Source: Rhizobiaceae bacterium
Lineage (GTDB): Bacteria; Pseudomonadota; Alphaproteobacteria; Rhizobiales; Rhizobiaceae
Assembly (NCBI GenBank): GCA_019635775.1
Contig: JAHBYU010000021.1
Location: forward strand, 1-53,486
Reading direction: 5' to 3'
DNA: 53,486 nt
The notes under the pieces were generated by a model that made no database searches, had not been told where the DNA came from, and saw only the letters and a program-made list of their open reading frames with translations. How positions within the stretch are numbered: the stretch's first letter is position 1; each line of letters starts with the position of its first letter. Shown one piece after another: positions 8,987 to 16,978 of the stretch. The position numbers and the translations under genes are program-made.

Positions 8987-9037
8987 CAGGCAAGGCTTTC
9001 ACGCCTTGGCATGGATCGTTAACCGGCCATGCTTGCC

Positions 9038-9056
9038 TTGCATAAATGCTATGCAA
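9038..9056. promoter_or_regulatory. Inverted repeat upstream of the DUF1127 gene
   Basis: TTGCATA and TATGCAA form perfect 7-bp arms around AATGC, 90 bp before the DUF1127 start. It contains the T-N11-A shape bound by LysR-type regulators. In Brucella and Agrobacterium, as I recall, the LysR regulator VtlR activates small DUF1127 genes, so this is a plausible activator site. No regulator gene for it is in the window. Confidence 0.4.
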
Positions 9057-9145
9057 AAGAGTCCATTTATTAGGCATGAGAAGATCACTATCTGGGCATT
9101 GTCAAAGAGAACAGCCTAAAGACGTTCAGATAGAAAGAGACGACA

Positions 9146-9289
9146 ATGAACCTGATCCGCAACTTCCGTAACTGGCGCCGCTATCGCGACACCGTGAACG
9201 AGCTGAGCCGCCTGTCCAATCGTGAACTCAACGACCTCGGCATCACCCGGTCGGAAATTCACGGCATTGCCCGCGGCGGCAATCGCTAA
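9146..9289 (+). CDS. DUF1127 small arginine-rich protein
   Basis: A 47-aa protein beginning MNLIRNFRNWRRYRDTV and containing LSRLSNRELNDLGITRSEI matches the DUF1127 family. ATG 9146 is preceded by an AGAAAGAGACGAC purine-rich site. Members of this family are abundant in Hyphomicrobiales; small arginine-rich DUF1127 proteins have been linked to phosphate, carbon and RNA-related regulation, but no biochemical function is firmly general. The gene stands alone, with an inverted repeat upstream and a strong terminator downstream. Confidence 0.88.
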   Translation: MNLIRNFRNWRRYRDTVNELSRLSNRELNDLGITRSEIHGIARGGNR

Positions 9290-9394
9290 AAGAGAATTCA
9301 CAGCGGCTTCTCCTCCCGGCCGCTGATGAGAGCGGGGAAATCCCGCTCCTGGCCGGCGCCCTCCTCCCCTCCCGGACGCTGGCCACCTGATCGA

Positions 9395-9429
9395 GAGCCC
9401 GTCAGTCAACGCTGACGGGCTCTTTTTTT
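9395..9429 (+). terminator. Rho-independent terminator of the DUF1127 gene
   Basis: The 11-bp perfect stem GAGCCCGTCAG / CTGACGGGCTC (9395-9405 and 9412-9422) has a 6-nt loop and is followed by seven T residues on the + strand. It lies about 105 bp after the DUF1127 stop, leaving a 3' untranslated region with no recognisable gene. Confidence 0.92.
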
Positions 9430-9466
9430 GTTAGCCAGATCGTTTGGCCGCATCGAATGATGCGGG

Positions 9467-9808
9467 TCAGGCAGCCGCGATTTCCGCCTGCAGGGCGTGC
9501 ATGTGCTGCCGTGCTGCCGATTCGGCGGCCCTCTCTATGGCGCGAAACCGGCTTACAATGGCAAGGCCGACATCCGTCAGCTGGGCACCCCCTCCGCGAC
9601 GGCCTCCGGTCTGCGCAGAAACCACGGGCTTCCCGAAGAGCGCGTTCATCTCCTCAACGAGATCCCATGCCCGCTTGTAGGACATCTCCATGTTTCGGGC
9701 CGCGGCGGATATCGACCCGAAGGCAGCGATCTGCTCCAGCAACTCGATCTTTCCAGGCCCTATCCGTCCGTCCGGATCGAGGTTGATCCTCAGGCTCAGC
9801 GAGGGCAT
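9467..9808 (-). CDS. modE: Short ModE-type molybdate regulator, HTH domain only
   Basis: This 113-aa protein (MPSLSLRINLDP...) has the winged helix-turn-helix of ModE: IELLEQIAAFGSISAAARNMEMSYKRAWDLVEEMN followed by the GGRRGGGAQLT wing. The C-terminal Mop/TOBE pair that binds molybdate in E. coli ModE is absent, as in many alphaproteobacterial versions. I prefer ATG 9808, with AAGGGAG five bases upstream; ATG 9850 (14 residues longer, just after the modC stop) also has a fair site. It is the last gene of modABC-modE and probably represses modA when molybdate is sufficient. How it senses molybdate without the Mop domains is not visible; ModC has a TOBE-like C-terminus. Confidence 0.85.
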   Translation of the reverse strand: MPSLSLRINLDPDGRIGPGKIELLEQIAAFGSISAAARNMEMSYKRAWDLVEEMNALFGKPVVSAQTGGRRGGGAQLTDVGLAIVSRFRAIERAAESAARQHMHALQAEIAAA

Positions 9809-9851
9809 TTGTCTCCCTTCCGTTTCGCTGCGACTACGCCTTCTGGCCATC

Positions 9852-10994
9852 CTAACCGACCCTCTCCGTTCTTGTCGCGTCCGCAGCCACAGCCGGCTCC
9901 CTTCCGAAATCCGCGATATTGGCGCGGTCGAAGCTCACAGACTTGATGATTGCAAAGACCGGCTGGCCCGGCCTGAGACCGAGCGTTTCGCTGGATTGCC
10001 GGGTGATGCGCGCGGAAACGCTCTGCCCGCCGCAGTTGATGAGGACATCGGCAAAAGGGCCGCCGCCGGTGCTTATCCCGGATATGACGCCGGAAAGGAC
10101 GTTGAGCGCGCTCAGCCCCTGCGGGCGAACTGTGGAGACGATAACGTCGCGGGCGCGGATACGGATGCGGACGGCGGAACGCGGTTTCATGTCCAGGCCC
10201 GCGACCTGTATCTCACCTGCCGGTGAGGTCAGGGTGGATATCCCGAAAGCCGCGTCGTGGCTGTCGACAATCATGTCCAGGACGACACCGCCTTCCGCCC
10301 GTTCCTCTTCAGGCAGGAGATCGAGCTGACGAAGGATATCGCTGGTGGCGCCCGAGGCAGCCACCCTGCCGGCATCGAGGACGACAACATCGGTTGCCAG
10401 CCTTGCGACTTCGGCAAGCGAATGGCTGACATAGACGATCGGAATTCCGGCTTCATCGCGAAGCTGCTCGACATAAGGCATGATCTCTGCCTTACGCTGG
10501 TCATCGAGAGAGGCCAGGGGTTCGTCCATGAGCAGGAGCCTGGGGCTTGCAAGAAGGGCGCGCCCGATCGCTACGCGCTGTTTTTCGCCACCCGACAGCG
10601 AGTTCGGTCTGCGCTCCAGCAGATGGCCGATCCCCAGAAGTCTGACCACGCCTTCCACGTCGCCGTAGCGTTCTGATGTCGGCACAAAAAAACGCCCGTA
10701 GCGCAGGTTCTGCGAGACCGTCATGTGGGGAAACAGGCGTGCGTCCTGGAAGACATAGCCGATGCGCCTTTTGTGTCTCGGAACGAAAATGCCTTTCCCG
10801 GTATCGACGAGGACACGGCCGTCTGCGGCGATCCTTCCCTCCTGCGGCTCCAGCAATCCGGCGATGAGGTTGACCAGCGAGGTTTTGCCCGATCCCGAAG
10901 GGCCAAACACGGCCGTCAGGCGTCCATTGCTTTCGAACTGGATGTCCAGTTCGAACGTGGCAAGGCGATGCCGTATGTCGACGGTGAGGCTCAT
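9852..10994 (-). CDS. modC: Molybdate ABC transporter ATP-binding protein
   Basis: The 380-aa ATPase has Walker A (FGPSGSGKTS), Q-loop (GYVFQDARLFPHMTV), signature LSGGEKQR and Walker B LLLMDEPLASLD, followed by a C-terminal Mop/TOBE-like domain from about residue 285 that can bind oxyanion. ATG 10994 overlaps the modB stop (ATGA). Reading the frame further upstream to 11282 is possible only because it runs antisense-free through modB and gives no family homology. It energises molybdate uptake with ModA and ModB for molybdenum-cofactor enzymes. Confidence 0.95.
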   Translation of the reverse strand: MSLTVDIRHRLATFELDIQFESNGRLTAVFGPSGSGKTSLVNLIAGLLEPQEGRIAADGRVLVDTGKGIFVPRHKRRIGYVFQDARLFPHMTVSQNLRYGRFFVPTSERYGDVEGVVRLLGIGHLLERRPNSLSGGEKQRVAIGRALLASPRLLLMDEPLASLDDQRKAEIMPYVEQLRDEAGIPIVYVSHSLAEVARLATDVVVLDAGRVAASGATSDILRQLDLLPEEERAEGGVVLDMIVDSHDAAFGISTLTSPAGEIQVAGLDMKPRSAVRIRIRARDVIVSTVRPQGLSALNVLSGVISGISTGGGPFADVLINCGGQSVSARITRQSSETLGLRPGQPVFAIIKSVSFDRANIADFGREPAVAADATRTERVG

Positions 10995-11704
10995 TCGATC
11001 GCCAGCCGCCTTGCAGCCCTTCTCGCCAGCACTTCCGAGGCGATCAACGCTGTCATTGCTATGATGATCGAGATGATCGTCAAACGCATCGCACCAGAGT
11101 TGCCACCCGGAATCTGGGTGAAGGTATAGATCGCAGACGGCAGCGTCTGCGTCTCTCCTGGAATATTGGAAACGAAGGTGATTGTCGCGCCGAACTCGCC
11201 CATCGCCTTGGCGAAGCAAAGGATCATTCCGGCGATAATGCCAGGCAGAATGAGAGGCAGCGTTATGGTCGCAAAAACCCATACTGGGTTCGCGCCAAGC
11301 GTTCCGGCAGCCGTCTCCAGCTTCCGGTCAACCGCTTCGACCGAAAGGCGGATGGCGCGTACCATCAGCGGAAACGCCATGATTGCGCAGGCAAGCGCCG
11401 CTCCCGTCCAGCGGAAGGAAAACACGATGCCGTAATACTGCTCCAGAAAAGCGCCTGCGGGTCCCCGGCGCCCGAAGGTAAGAAGAAGCAGATATCCGGT
11501 CACCACCGGCGGCAGAATCAGTGGAAGGTGAACGATGCCATTCAGCACCGACTTGCCCCAGAAGCGACCGCGCGCCAGCAGCAATGCGACCGCGATTCCC
11601 AGAGGCAGGCTGAAGATCATCGCAACGGTCGACACACGGATCGACAACCTGACTGCAGCCCATTCGTCCGGCGTCAGGTCAAGCAGCCATTGCAACGATT
11701 GCAT
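10991..11704 (-). CDS. modB: Molybdate ABC transporter permease
   Basis: The 237-aa inner-membrane permease has the binding-protein-dependent EAA motif (AAGTLGANPVWVFATITLPLILPG) and ends GEFGATITFVSNIPGETQTLP..., diagnostic of ModB. ATG 11704 (MQSLQWLLDL) gives the normal length; a longer reading runs through the end of modA in another frame. It starts 14 bp after the modA stop and overlaps modC by 4 bp. Confidence 0.94.
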   Translation of the reverse strand: MQSLQWLLDLTPDEWAAVRLSIRVSTVAMIFSLPLGIAVALLLARGRFWGKSVLNGIVHLPLILPPVVTGYLLLLTFGRRGPAGAFLEQYYGIVFSFRWTGAALACAIMAFPLMVRAIRLSVEAVDRKLETAAGTLGANPVWVFATITLPLILPGIIAGMILCFAKAMGEFGATITFVSNIPGETQTLPSAIYTFTQIPGGNSGAMRLTIISIIIAMTALIASEVLARRAARRLAIE

Positions 11705-11718
11705 GTGTCGCGTTATTC

Positions 11719-12519
11719 CTAGTTCGATATAACCGGCGTGAGGACGGTGAATCCCTGGGCCTCCAAGAGTTCCTTCGCCTTGGCGGTCTGCAGGCATTTC
11801 AGGAACGCCAGCGCTTCCGCATCCTTCGAATAGGCTGTCTGGGCGACAGGATAGATGATGGGCGGATGCGTACCATCAGGGAAGATGCCGATCACCTTGA
11901 CGTTCGGATCGGCTGCGGCATCGGTCTTGTAGACAATACCGAGAGGCGCCTCGCCAGTAGAGACGAGCGCAAGTGCGGCGCGCACGTTTTCCGCCTGTGC
12001 CACCTCATGCTCTACCGAAGACCAGACGCCGAGCGCCTCAAGCGCTGCCTTGCCGTACTTGCCTGCAGGCACTGATTGCACATTGGCCATGGCAAGCTTG
12101 CCGCCGCCGAGCAGACCGGCGAGGTCAAAGCCTTTCGCAATATCGGCCGGCACCGCCGAATCCGCAGGAGCGATCAGGACGATGCTGTTTGCGAGAAGTT
12201 TCGTCTCCGTCCCGGATTTGATGAGGTTCTTGTCGGCCAGGTACTTCATCCAGTCCAGATCCGCGGGCATGAATATGTCCGCGGGAGCGCCTTCTTCGAT
12301 CTGCTTGGCGAGTGCCGAACTTGCTGCATAGGACATCGTAGCGAGTTCGCCGACCTCGGCCTCGCAGGCCGCATTAACCGCGTCCATTGCATTCTTCAGA
12401 CTGGCGGCGGCAAAGACGGTGACTCTTTCCTCTGCAAGAGCGCTTGATATTCCGGTCAGCAGAAGCCCGACAAAACTGCCTGCCAAAATTGTTGCCCTAC
12501 CGGCCATCTGTCGTCGCAT
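11719..12519 (-). CDS. modA: Molybdate-binding periplasmic protein
   Basis: The 266-aa protein has a signal peptide (about residues 1-29, ending SALA before EERVTVF) and the ModA core: VFAAASLKNAMDAV, SSALAKQIEEGAPADIFMPAD and NSIVLIAP. It captures molybdate or tungstate in the periplasm for ModBC. ATG 12519 is preceded by AGAGGGGG. The 130-bp gap upstream holds a candidate ModE box, so this is the first gene of modABC-modE. Confidence 0.95.
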   Translation of the reverse strand: MRRQMAGRATILAGSFVGLLLTGISSALAEERVTVFAAASLKNAMDAVNAACEAEVGELATMSYAASSALAKQIEEGAPADIFMPADLDWMKYLADKNLIKSGTETKLLANSIVLIAPADSAVPADIAKGFDLAGLLGGGKLAMANVQSVPAGKYGKAALEALGVWSSVEHEVAQAENVRAALALVSTGEAPLGIVYKTDAAADPNVKVIGIFPDGTHPPIIYPVAQTAYSKDAEALAFLKCLQTAKAKELLEAQGFTVLTPVISN

Positions 12520-12561
12520 GAACGCCCCCTCTCATTGCATCGCCACTGCATACCGCGCCAG

Positions 12562-12586
12562 CGATATATCCATAGGAATATAACCG
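12562..12586. promoter_or_regulatory. Candidate ModE (Mo-) box upstream of modA
   Basis: The segment begins CGATATATCC and ends GAATATAACCG, two CG-flanked ATATA half-sites facing each other, which is the general form of ModE boxes (CGnTATAT ... ATATAnCG). It lies 43-67 bp upstream of the modA ATG, a suitable place for repression. The two arms are not perfectly matched, so the call is tentative. Confidence 0.5.
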
Positions 12587-12648
12587 GAAGTGCACATGGA
12601 GAGTCAAATCGAATGTGTCAGGCTGCGATGGCTGTTTGCGTCCGTCGA

Positions 12649-13359
12649 TCAGGGCCGGTCCGAGCAGATGGACGTGAAACTGTCCGCATTGGCGAAGAAC
12701 GCCGCGCGCACCTTGCCGAACTTGCTGGAATCGATAACGAGATGCGACTGGACTGCGCGTGCGATCGCCGCCTGCTTCACCGGCACCTCATGAAAGTGGG
12801 AGCATGTGACGCCCCGCTCGTCGTCCACGCCGCCGGCTGAAATGAACGCCTTGTTGATGTTGAGGCGGTTCAGTTCCTGCAATGCAACGTCACCCGAGAA
12901 CGAGGCGGCGCCCGGATGGAACATTCCGCCAAGCAGGATAAGCCGCGTGTTTTGGCGGCGGCTCAGGATGTCTGCCACGTTCAGCGAATAGCATATGGCG
13001 GTGAGCGAGAGTTCCTGCGGGATCATGGCCGCCAGGTGGGGCGTGGTCGTTCCGCAGTCGATGAAGATCGTATCGTCGTTTTCCACCAGTTCGGCCGCTC
13101 GCGCGCATGCTGTCGCCTTCGCCGCCGCGTGATGGTCTAGTTCCTCCTCGAGCACGTAATCAACGGTATCATTCTGTGCGCTGATGACATGGCCGCCCAG
13201 GCAAGTGAAGCGGCCAGCCGATTCCAGAATGTCGCGACGGATCGTCATTTCCGAGACGCCGAGGTCGGCGGCGACTGCACTCAGTCTCAGCGGGCTTTGC
13301 TTGGCAAGCATCAACCCCAGCTTTTCCAGCCTGTCGGCTTTAAGGCCTATCCTGCTCAT
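12649..13359 (-). CDS. DeoR-family transcriptional repressor
   Basis: The 236-aa protein has an N-terminal DeoR helix-turn-helix (RLSAVAADLGVSEMTIRRDIL, read as two parts RLSAVAADLGVS and EMTIRRDIL) and the sugar-phosphate-sensing C-terminal domain (IFIDCGTTTPHLAAMIP, LILLGGMFHPGAASFSG, DSSKFGK). I used ATG 13359 (MSRIGLKADR), at the normal family start; upstream in-frame starts lack a ribosome site. It is divergent from deoC-ALDH16, and a 36-bp inverted repeat lies between them, so it most likely represses that operon in response to deoxyribose 5-phosphate or a related sugar phosphate. The effector is inferred from context. Confidence 0.85.
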   Translation of the reverse strand: MSRIGLKADRLEKLGLMLAKQSPLRLSAVAADLGVSEMTIRRDILESAGRFTCLGGHVISAQNDTVDYVLEEELDHHAAAKATACARAAELVENDDTIFIDCGTTTPHLAAMIPQELSLTAICYSLNVADILSRRQNTRLILLGGMFHPGAASFSGDVALQELNRLNINKAFISAGGVDDERGVTCSHFHEVPVKQAAIARAVQSHLVIDSSKFGKVRAAFFANADSFTSICSDRP

Positions 13360-13446
13360 CTCTTTTCCGGAAACCTCTTTCCCTGTCTCCTCGCTTTTGC
13401 CGCAGCCATACCGACCTTGACAGTCCTTCATACAATGTGAGACGAA

Positions 13447-13482
13447 TGAAACATAATGTTGCACACGTAACATTATGTTTCA
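13447..13482. promoter_or_regulatory. Long inverted-repeat operator between deoR-type gene and deoC
   Basis: TGAAACATAATGTT (13447-13460) and AACATTATGTTTCA (13469-13482) are perfect 14-bp inverted repeats with an 8-bp spacer. Each arm contains its own near-palindrome, ACATAATGT and ACATTATGT, with centres 19 bp apart. It sits between the two divergent genes, 36 bp before the deoC ATG. This is almost certainly the operator of the adjacent DeoR-family protein, with room for two dimers. Confidence 0.88.
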
Positions 13483-13518
13483 CGGGTGTACAAGGTCAAG
13501 CGTATTGGAGGATCGGAC

Positions 13519-14514
13519 ATGCAGGGATCGGCAGTCGCTCTGGCCAAGCCGGACACTTTGCGGAATTCGAAGCGCAATGCAGGCACAGCGCTCAGGCCCG
13601 AAGCTTTCGAAAGCATCCAGATCAATCTAAGCGCGGTCGAACGTCGGGCGGCGAGCCTGCCCACTCGACGGAGTGTCAAGAAGGAATATCAGGCGGCCTG
13701 GCTTGTAAAGGCGCTTACCTGCATCGACCTGACCACGCTTGCGGGTGACGATACGCCTTCCCGTGTTCATCGCCTCTGTGCCAAGGCAATGCGTCCGTTG
13801 AGCGATGAACTGCTGAAAGGGCTCGGGCTGGAAGACGATCCGCCGACGGTCGGTGCCGTCTGCGTCTATCCGACCATGGTGCCGGCAGCGGTAAAGGCAT
13901 TGAAGGGCTCGGGCATCCCGGTCGCTTCGGTCGCCACGGGATTTCCCACCGGGCTTACGCCTCTGCCGCAGCGGCTTGAAGAGATACGGTATGCGGTTGG
14001 CGAGGGCGCAGGCGAGATCGACATCGTCATCAACCGGGCGCTCGTCTTCGATCAGGAATGGCAGGCGCTCTACGACGAAGTCGCGGCGATGCGAGAGGCA
14101 TGCGGCGAAGCGCATCTGAAAGCCATTCTCGCGACAGGCGATCTCAAGACCCTGCGCAACGTCTACAAGGCGTCGATGGTATCGATGCAGGCCGGGGCCG
14201 ATTTCATAAAGACTTCGACGGGCAAGGAGGATGTCAACGCGACACTGCCCGTCAGCCTCGTCATGATCCGTGCATTGCGCGACTATGTCGAGGAGACCGG
14301 CTACCGGGTGGGCTTCAAGCCGGCCGGTGGATTGAAGACTGCCAAGGACGCCATGAACTGGCTGATCCTTATGAAGGAGGAACTCAGCAGGCCGTGGCTG
14401 GAGCCGGACCTATTCCGGATCGGGGCGAGCTCCATGCTTGCCGACATCGAGCGCCAGCTCGAACATTTCGTCACCGGTCGTTATTCGGCCACCTACCGTC
14501 ATCCGATTGCCTGA
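13519..14514 (+). CDS. deoC: Deoxyribose-phosphate aldolase
   Basis: The 331-aa class I aldolase splits 2-deoxy-D-ribose 5-phosphate into glyceraldehyde 3-phosphate and acetaldehyde. Lys231 (FIKTSTGK) is the Schiff-base lysine; Lys267 (FKPAGG) and Asp168 (EIDIVIN) fit the catalytic lysine and aspartate of the E. coli enzyme. It has an N-terminal extension of about 80 residues relative to E. coli DeoC, seen in several alphaproteobacterial forms. ATG 13519 has GGAGG seven bases upstream; GTG 13486 in frame would touch the operator. The next gene, an aldehyde dehydrogenase, can oxidise the acetaldehyde released. Confidence 0.95.
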   Translation: MQGSAVALAKPDTLRNSKRNAGTALRPEAFESIQINLSAVERRAASLPTRRSVKKEYQAAWLVKALTCIDLTTLAGDDTPSRVHRLCAKAMRPLSDELLKGLGLEDDPPTVGAVCVYPTMVPAAVKALKGSGIPVASVATGFPTGLTPLPQRLEEIRYAVGEGAGEIDIVINRALVFDQEWQALYDEVAAMREACGEAHLKAILATGDLKTLRNVYKASMVSMQAGADFIKTSTGKEDVNATLPVSLVMIRALRDYVEETGYRVGFKPAGGLKTAKDAMNWLILMKEELSRPWLEPDLFRIGASSMLADIERQLEHFVTGRYSATYRHPIA

Positions 14515-14524
14515 GGGACGAGCT

Positions 14525-16909
14525 ATGGTTCACGTCAAGGACGTACTGAAAAGCATGGACTACGGCCCTTCACCGGAAGGCAATGAGCACGTCACGGCGT
14601 GGCTCGAGACCCATAAATCAGGCTTCGGCCATTTCATCGATGGCAAGTTCACCGACCCCACGGCCAACAAGAGTTTCAAGGTTACGAACCCCGCCGACGG
14701 CAAGCCGCTGGCACGCGTCGCGCTCGGGACCGCCGAGGATGTCGACCGGGCCGTTTCCGCAGCGAACAGGGCATTCAAGAGCTGGTCGAAGCTCTCTGGC
14801 CATGAGCGTGCGAAGTATCTCTACGCGATCGCCCGCAACATACAGAAGCGCGACCGGTTTCTCGCCGTGCTGGAAACGATGGACAACGGAAAGCCTATCC
14901 GTGAAACGCGCGACATCGACATTCCGCTGGTAGCCCGCCACTTCTACCATCATGCCGGCTGGGCCGAACTGTTGGAGAGTGAATTTCCCGGCTATCGTCC
15001 CGTTGGGGTGTGCGGCCAGGTCATTCCCTGGAACTTCCCCCTGCTTATGCTGGCCTGGAAGATCGCACCGGCACTTGCCGCCGGAAATACCGTCGTGCTC
15101 AAACCGGCCGAGCAGACGCCGCTGACCGCACTGGCCTTTGCGGAAATCTGCCGGGAGGTTGGCCTGCCCGCGGGCGTGGTCAACATCGTGACTGGCGAAG
15201 GCGAGACGGGTGCGGCGCTGGTCGCGCATGAGGACGTGGCGAAGATCGCCTTCACCGGATCCACGGATGTGGGCAAGGTCATCCGCAAGGCGACGGCCGG
15301 ATCGGGCAAGAAGCTGTCGCTGGAACTCGGTGGCAAGTCACCCTTCATCGTCTTTGATGACGCCGATCTCGACAGCGCCGTCGAAGGGCTCGTCGACGCG
15401 ATCTGGTTGAATCAGGGCGAGGTCTGCTGCGCTGGTTCGCGGCTGCTCGTGCAGGAAGGCATCGCGGAAAAGCTCTATGCGAAGGTCCGTCAACGCATGG
15501 AGAAGCTGCGCGTAGGCTCCCCGCTCGACAAGTCGACCGATATCGGCGCCGTCGTCTCGACTGAACAGCTGGAACGTATCAGTTCGCTGGTCGCGAAGGG
15601 CAAGGCAGAGGGTGCGGAAGTATTCCAGCCTTCGATCGACATTCCGGGAACCGGGACGTTTTTCGCGCCGACCCTGATGACCGGCGTGGAGCCGGCCTCC
15701 ACCGTGGCGGTTGTCGAGATTTTCGGGCCGGTTCTGGTCGCGATGACCTTCCGCACGCCGGACGAGGCCGTGACGCTCGCCAACAACACCCGTTTCGGTC
15801 TCGCTGCATCGGTCTGGTCGGAGAATATCAGCCGCAGCCTTGATGTCGCTGCGCGTCTTAAGGCCGGTGTCATCTGGATCAACGCCACGAACCTCTTCGA
15901 CGCAGCTGCCGGCTTCGGCGGCTATCGCGAGAGCGGGTATGGCCGCGAAGGCGGTCGTGAGGGCTTGTTCGAATATCTCGTGCTCGACAGCGTCAGGCAG
16001 AAGGCGGCTGATCACGTGAAGGCCTCCCTCGTCGCCGCGCCTTCCTCGACCAGCCAGGTCATTGCCGTCGACGCGGTGGACCGTACGGCCAAGCTGTATG
16101 TCGGCGGCAAGCAGGCACGCCCTGATTCAGGCTATAGCTATGCTGTGACGACTCCCGCCGGCAAGCAGGCAGGCCTTGCCGGCCTCGGAAACCGCAAGGA
16201 TATCCGAAACGCTGTGGAAGCCGCGACCAAAGCTGAAAGCTGGGGTGCGGCTACGGCGCATAACCGGGCGCAGATACTCTACTACCTCGCCGAAAACCTG
16301 TCGGCGCGCGCCGACGAGTTCGAGGCCAGGCTTCGCTCCATGTCCGGCGCGTCGAAGCGGGATGCTGCCGAGGAAGTCGAGACAGCGATCCGGCGTACCT
16401 TCTTCTATGCAGGCTTCGCGGACAAGCATGACGGCGCGGTGCATTCCACCAAGTCGCGGCACGTCACGCTGGCGATGAACGAGCCGTTCGGTATCATGGG
16501 CGTGCTCTGCCCCGAGGAAGCGCCGCTGCTCGGCTTCGTATCTCTGATCATGCCGGCTCTCGCCACCGGCAATCGTATCGTGGCGGTGCCCTCGTCGCGC
16601 TATCCACTTGCGGCGACAGATTTCTATCAGATCGTGGATACCAGCGATGTGCCCGCCGGTGTACTCAGCATCGTGACGGGCAATGCAGTGGAACTTGCGA
16701 AGACCCTTGCCGATCATGACGAGGTTGCCGCGCTCTGGAACTTCAATTCCGGGGTCGACGCCGCCCTGGTCGACAAGGCTTCCGCCGGCAACCTGAAGCC
16801 TGTCTGGAATGGCGGTTCGCGCGACTGGCAGGCTGAGGACGCTCAGGGCCGCGAGTTCCTGCGTCGCTCCACGCAGGTCAAGAATATCTGGGTGCCCTAC
16901 GGCGAGTAA
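14525..16909 (+). CDS. Two-domain aldehyde dehydrogenase, ALDH16 type
   Basis: The 794-aa protein is two aldehyde-dehydrogenase domains in tandem. Domain 1 (about 30-500) is complete, with Glu267 (ELGGKSP) and catalytic Cys301 (GEVCCAGSR). Domain 2 (about 525-794) keeps the fold landmarks (NEPFGIMGVLCPEEAPLLGF, PALATGNRIVAVPS) but lacks the catalytic cysteine and glutamate regions (LWNFNSG replaces the usual FTGS). This is the architecture of ALDH16, known from animals and a few bacteria. It begins 10 bp after deoC with GAGGGACGAG upstream. The likely job is NAD-dependent oxidation of acetaldehyde from DeoC to acetate; domain 2 is probably structural, helping dimer formation. Confidence 0.9.
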   Translation: MVHVKDVLKSMDYGPSPEGNEHVTAWLETHKSGFGHFIDGKFTDPTANKSFKVTNPADGKPLARVALGTAEDVDRAVSAANRAFKSWSKLSGHERAKYLYAIARNIQKRDRFLAVLETMDNGKPIRETRDIDIPLVARHFYHHAGWAELLESEFPGYRPVGVCGQVIPWNFPLLMLAWKIAPALAAGNTVVLKPAEQTPLTALAFAEICREVGLPAGVVNIVTGEGETGAALVAHEDVAKIAFTGSTDVGKVIRKATAGSGKKLSLELGGKSPFIVFDDADLDSAVEGLVDAIWLNQGEVCCAGSRLLVQEGIAEKLYAKVRQRMEKLRVGSPLDKSTDIGAVVSTEQLERISSLVAKGKAEGAEVFQPSIDIPGTGTFFAPTLMTGVEPASTVAVVEIFGPVLVAMTFRTPDEAVTLANNTRFGLAASVWSENISRSLDVAARLKAGVIWINATNLFDAAAGFGGYRESGYGREGGREGLFEYLVLDSVRQKAADHVKASLVAAPSSTSQVIAVDAVDRTAKLYVGGKQARPDSGYSYAVTTPAGKQAGLAGLGNRKDIRNAVEAATKAESWGAATAHNRAQILYYLAENLSARADEFEARLRSMSGASKRDAAEEVETAIRRTFFYAGFADKHDGAVHSTKSRHVTLAMNEPFGIMGVLCPEEAPLLGFVSLIMPALATGNRIVAVPSSRYPLAATDFYQIVDTSDVPAGVLSIVTGNAVELAKTLADHDEVAALWNFNSGVDAALVDKASAGNLKPVWNGGSRDWQAEDAQGREFLRRSTQVKNIWVPYGE

Positions 16910-16943
16910 CCGACAACATCTGAAATGTGGGAGCGGACGTCAT

Positions 16944-16974
16944 CCGCTTCCGCCCCATCTGGCGCAGGAAGCGG
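16944..16974. terminator. Stem-loop between convergent genes
   Basis: CCGCTTCC (16944-16951) and GGAAGCGG (16967-16974) form an 8-bp perfect stem, extended inside by GCC/GGC. It lies in the 69-bp gap between the convergent ALDH16 and aminopeptidase genes. There is no T-run on either strand, so bidirectional termination is only suggested. Confidence 0.35.
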
Positions 16975-16978
16975 TCGG

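Noticed and set aside
8991-9008. CAAGGC/GCCTTG hairpin after gluconokinase
   Set aside because: Only six base pairs and no T-run, so not called as a terminator.
10995-11282. N-terminal extension of modC
   Set aside because: It overlaps modB coding sequence in another frame and adds no ABC-family homology; the ATGA overlap at 10991-10994 is the normal start.
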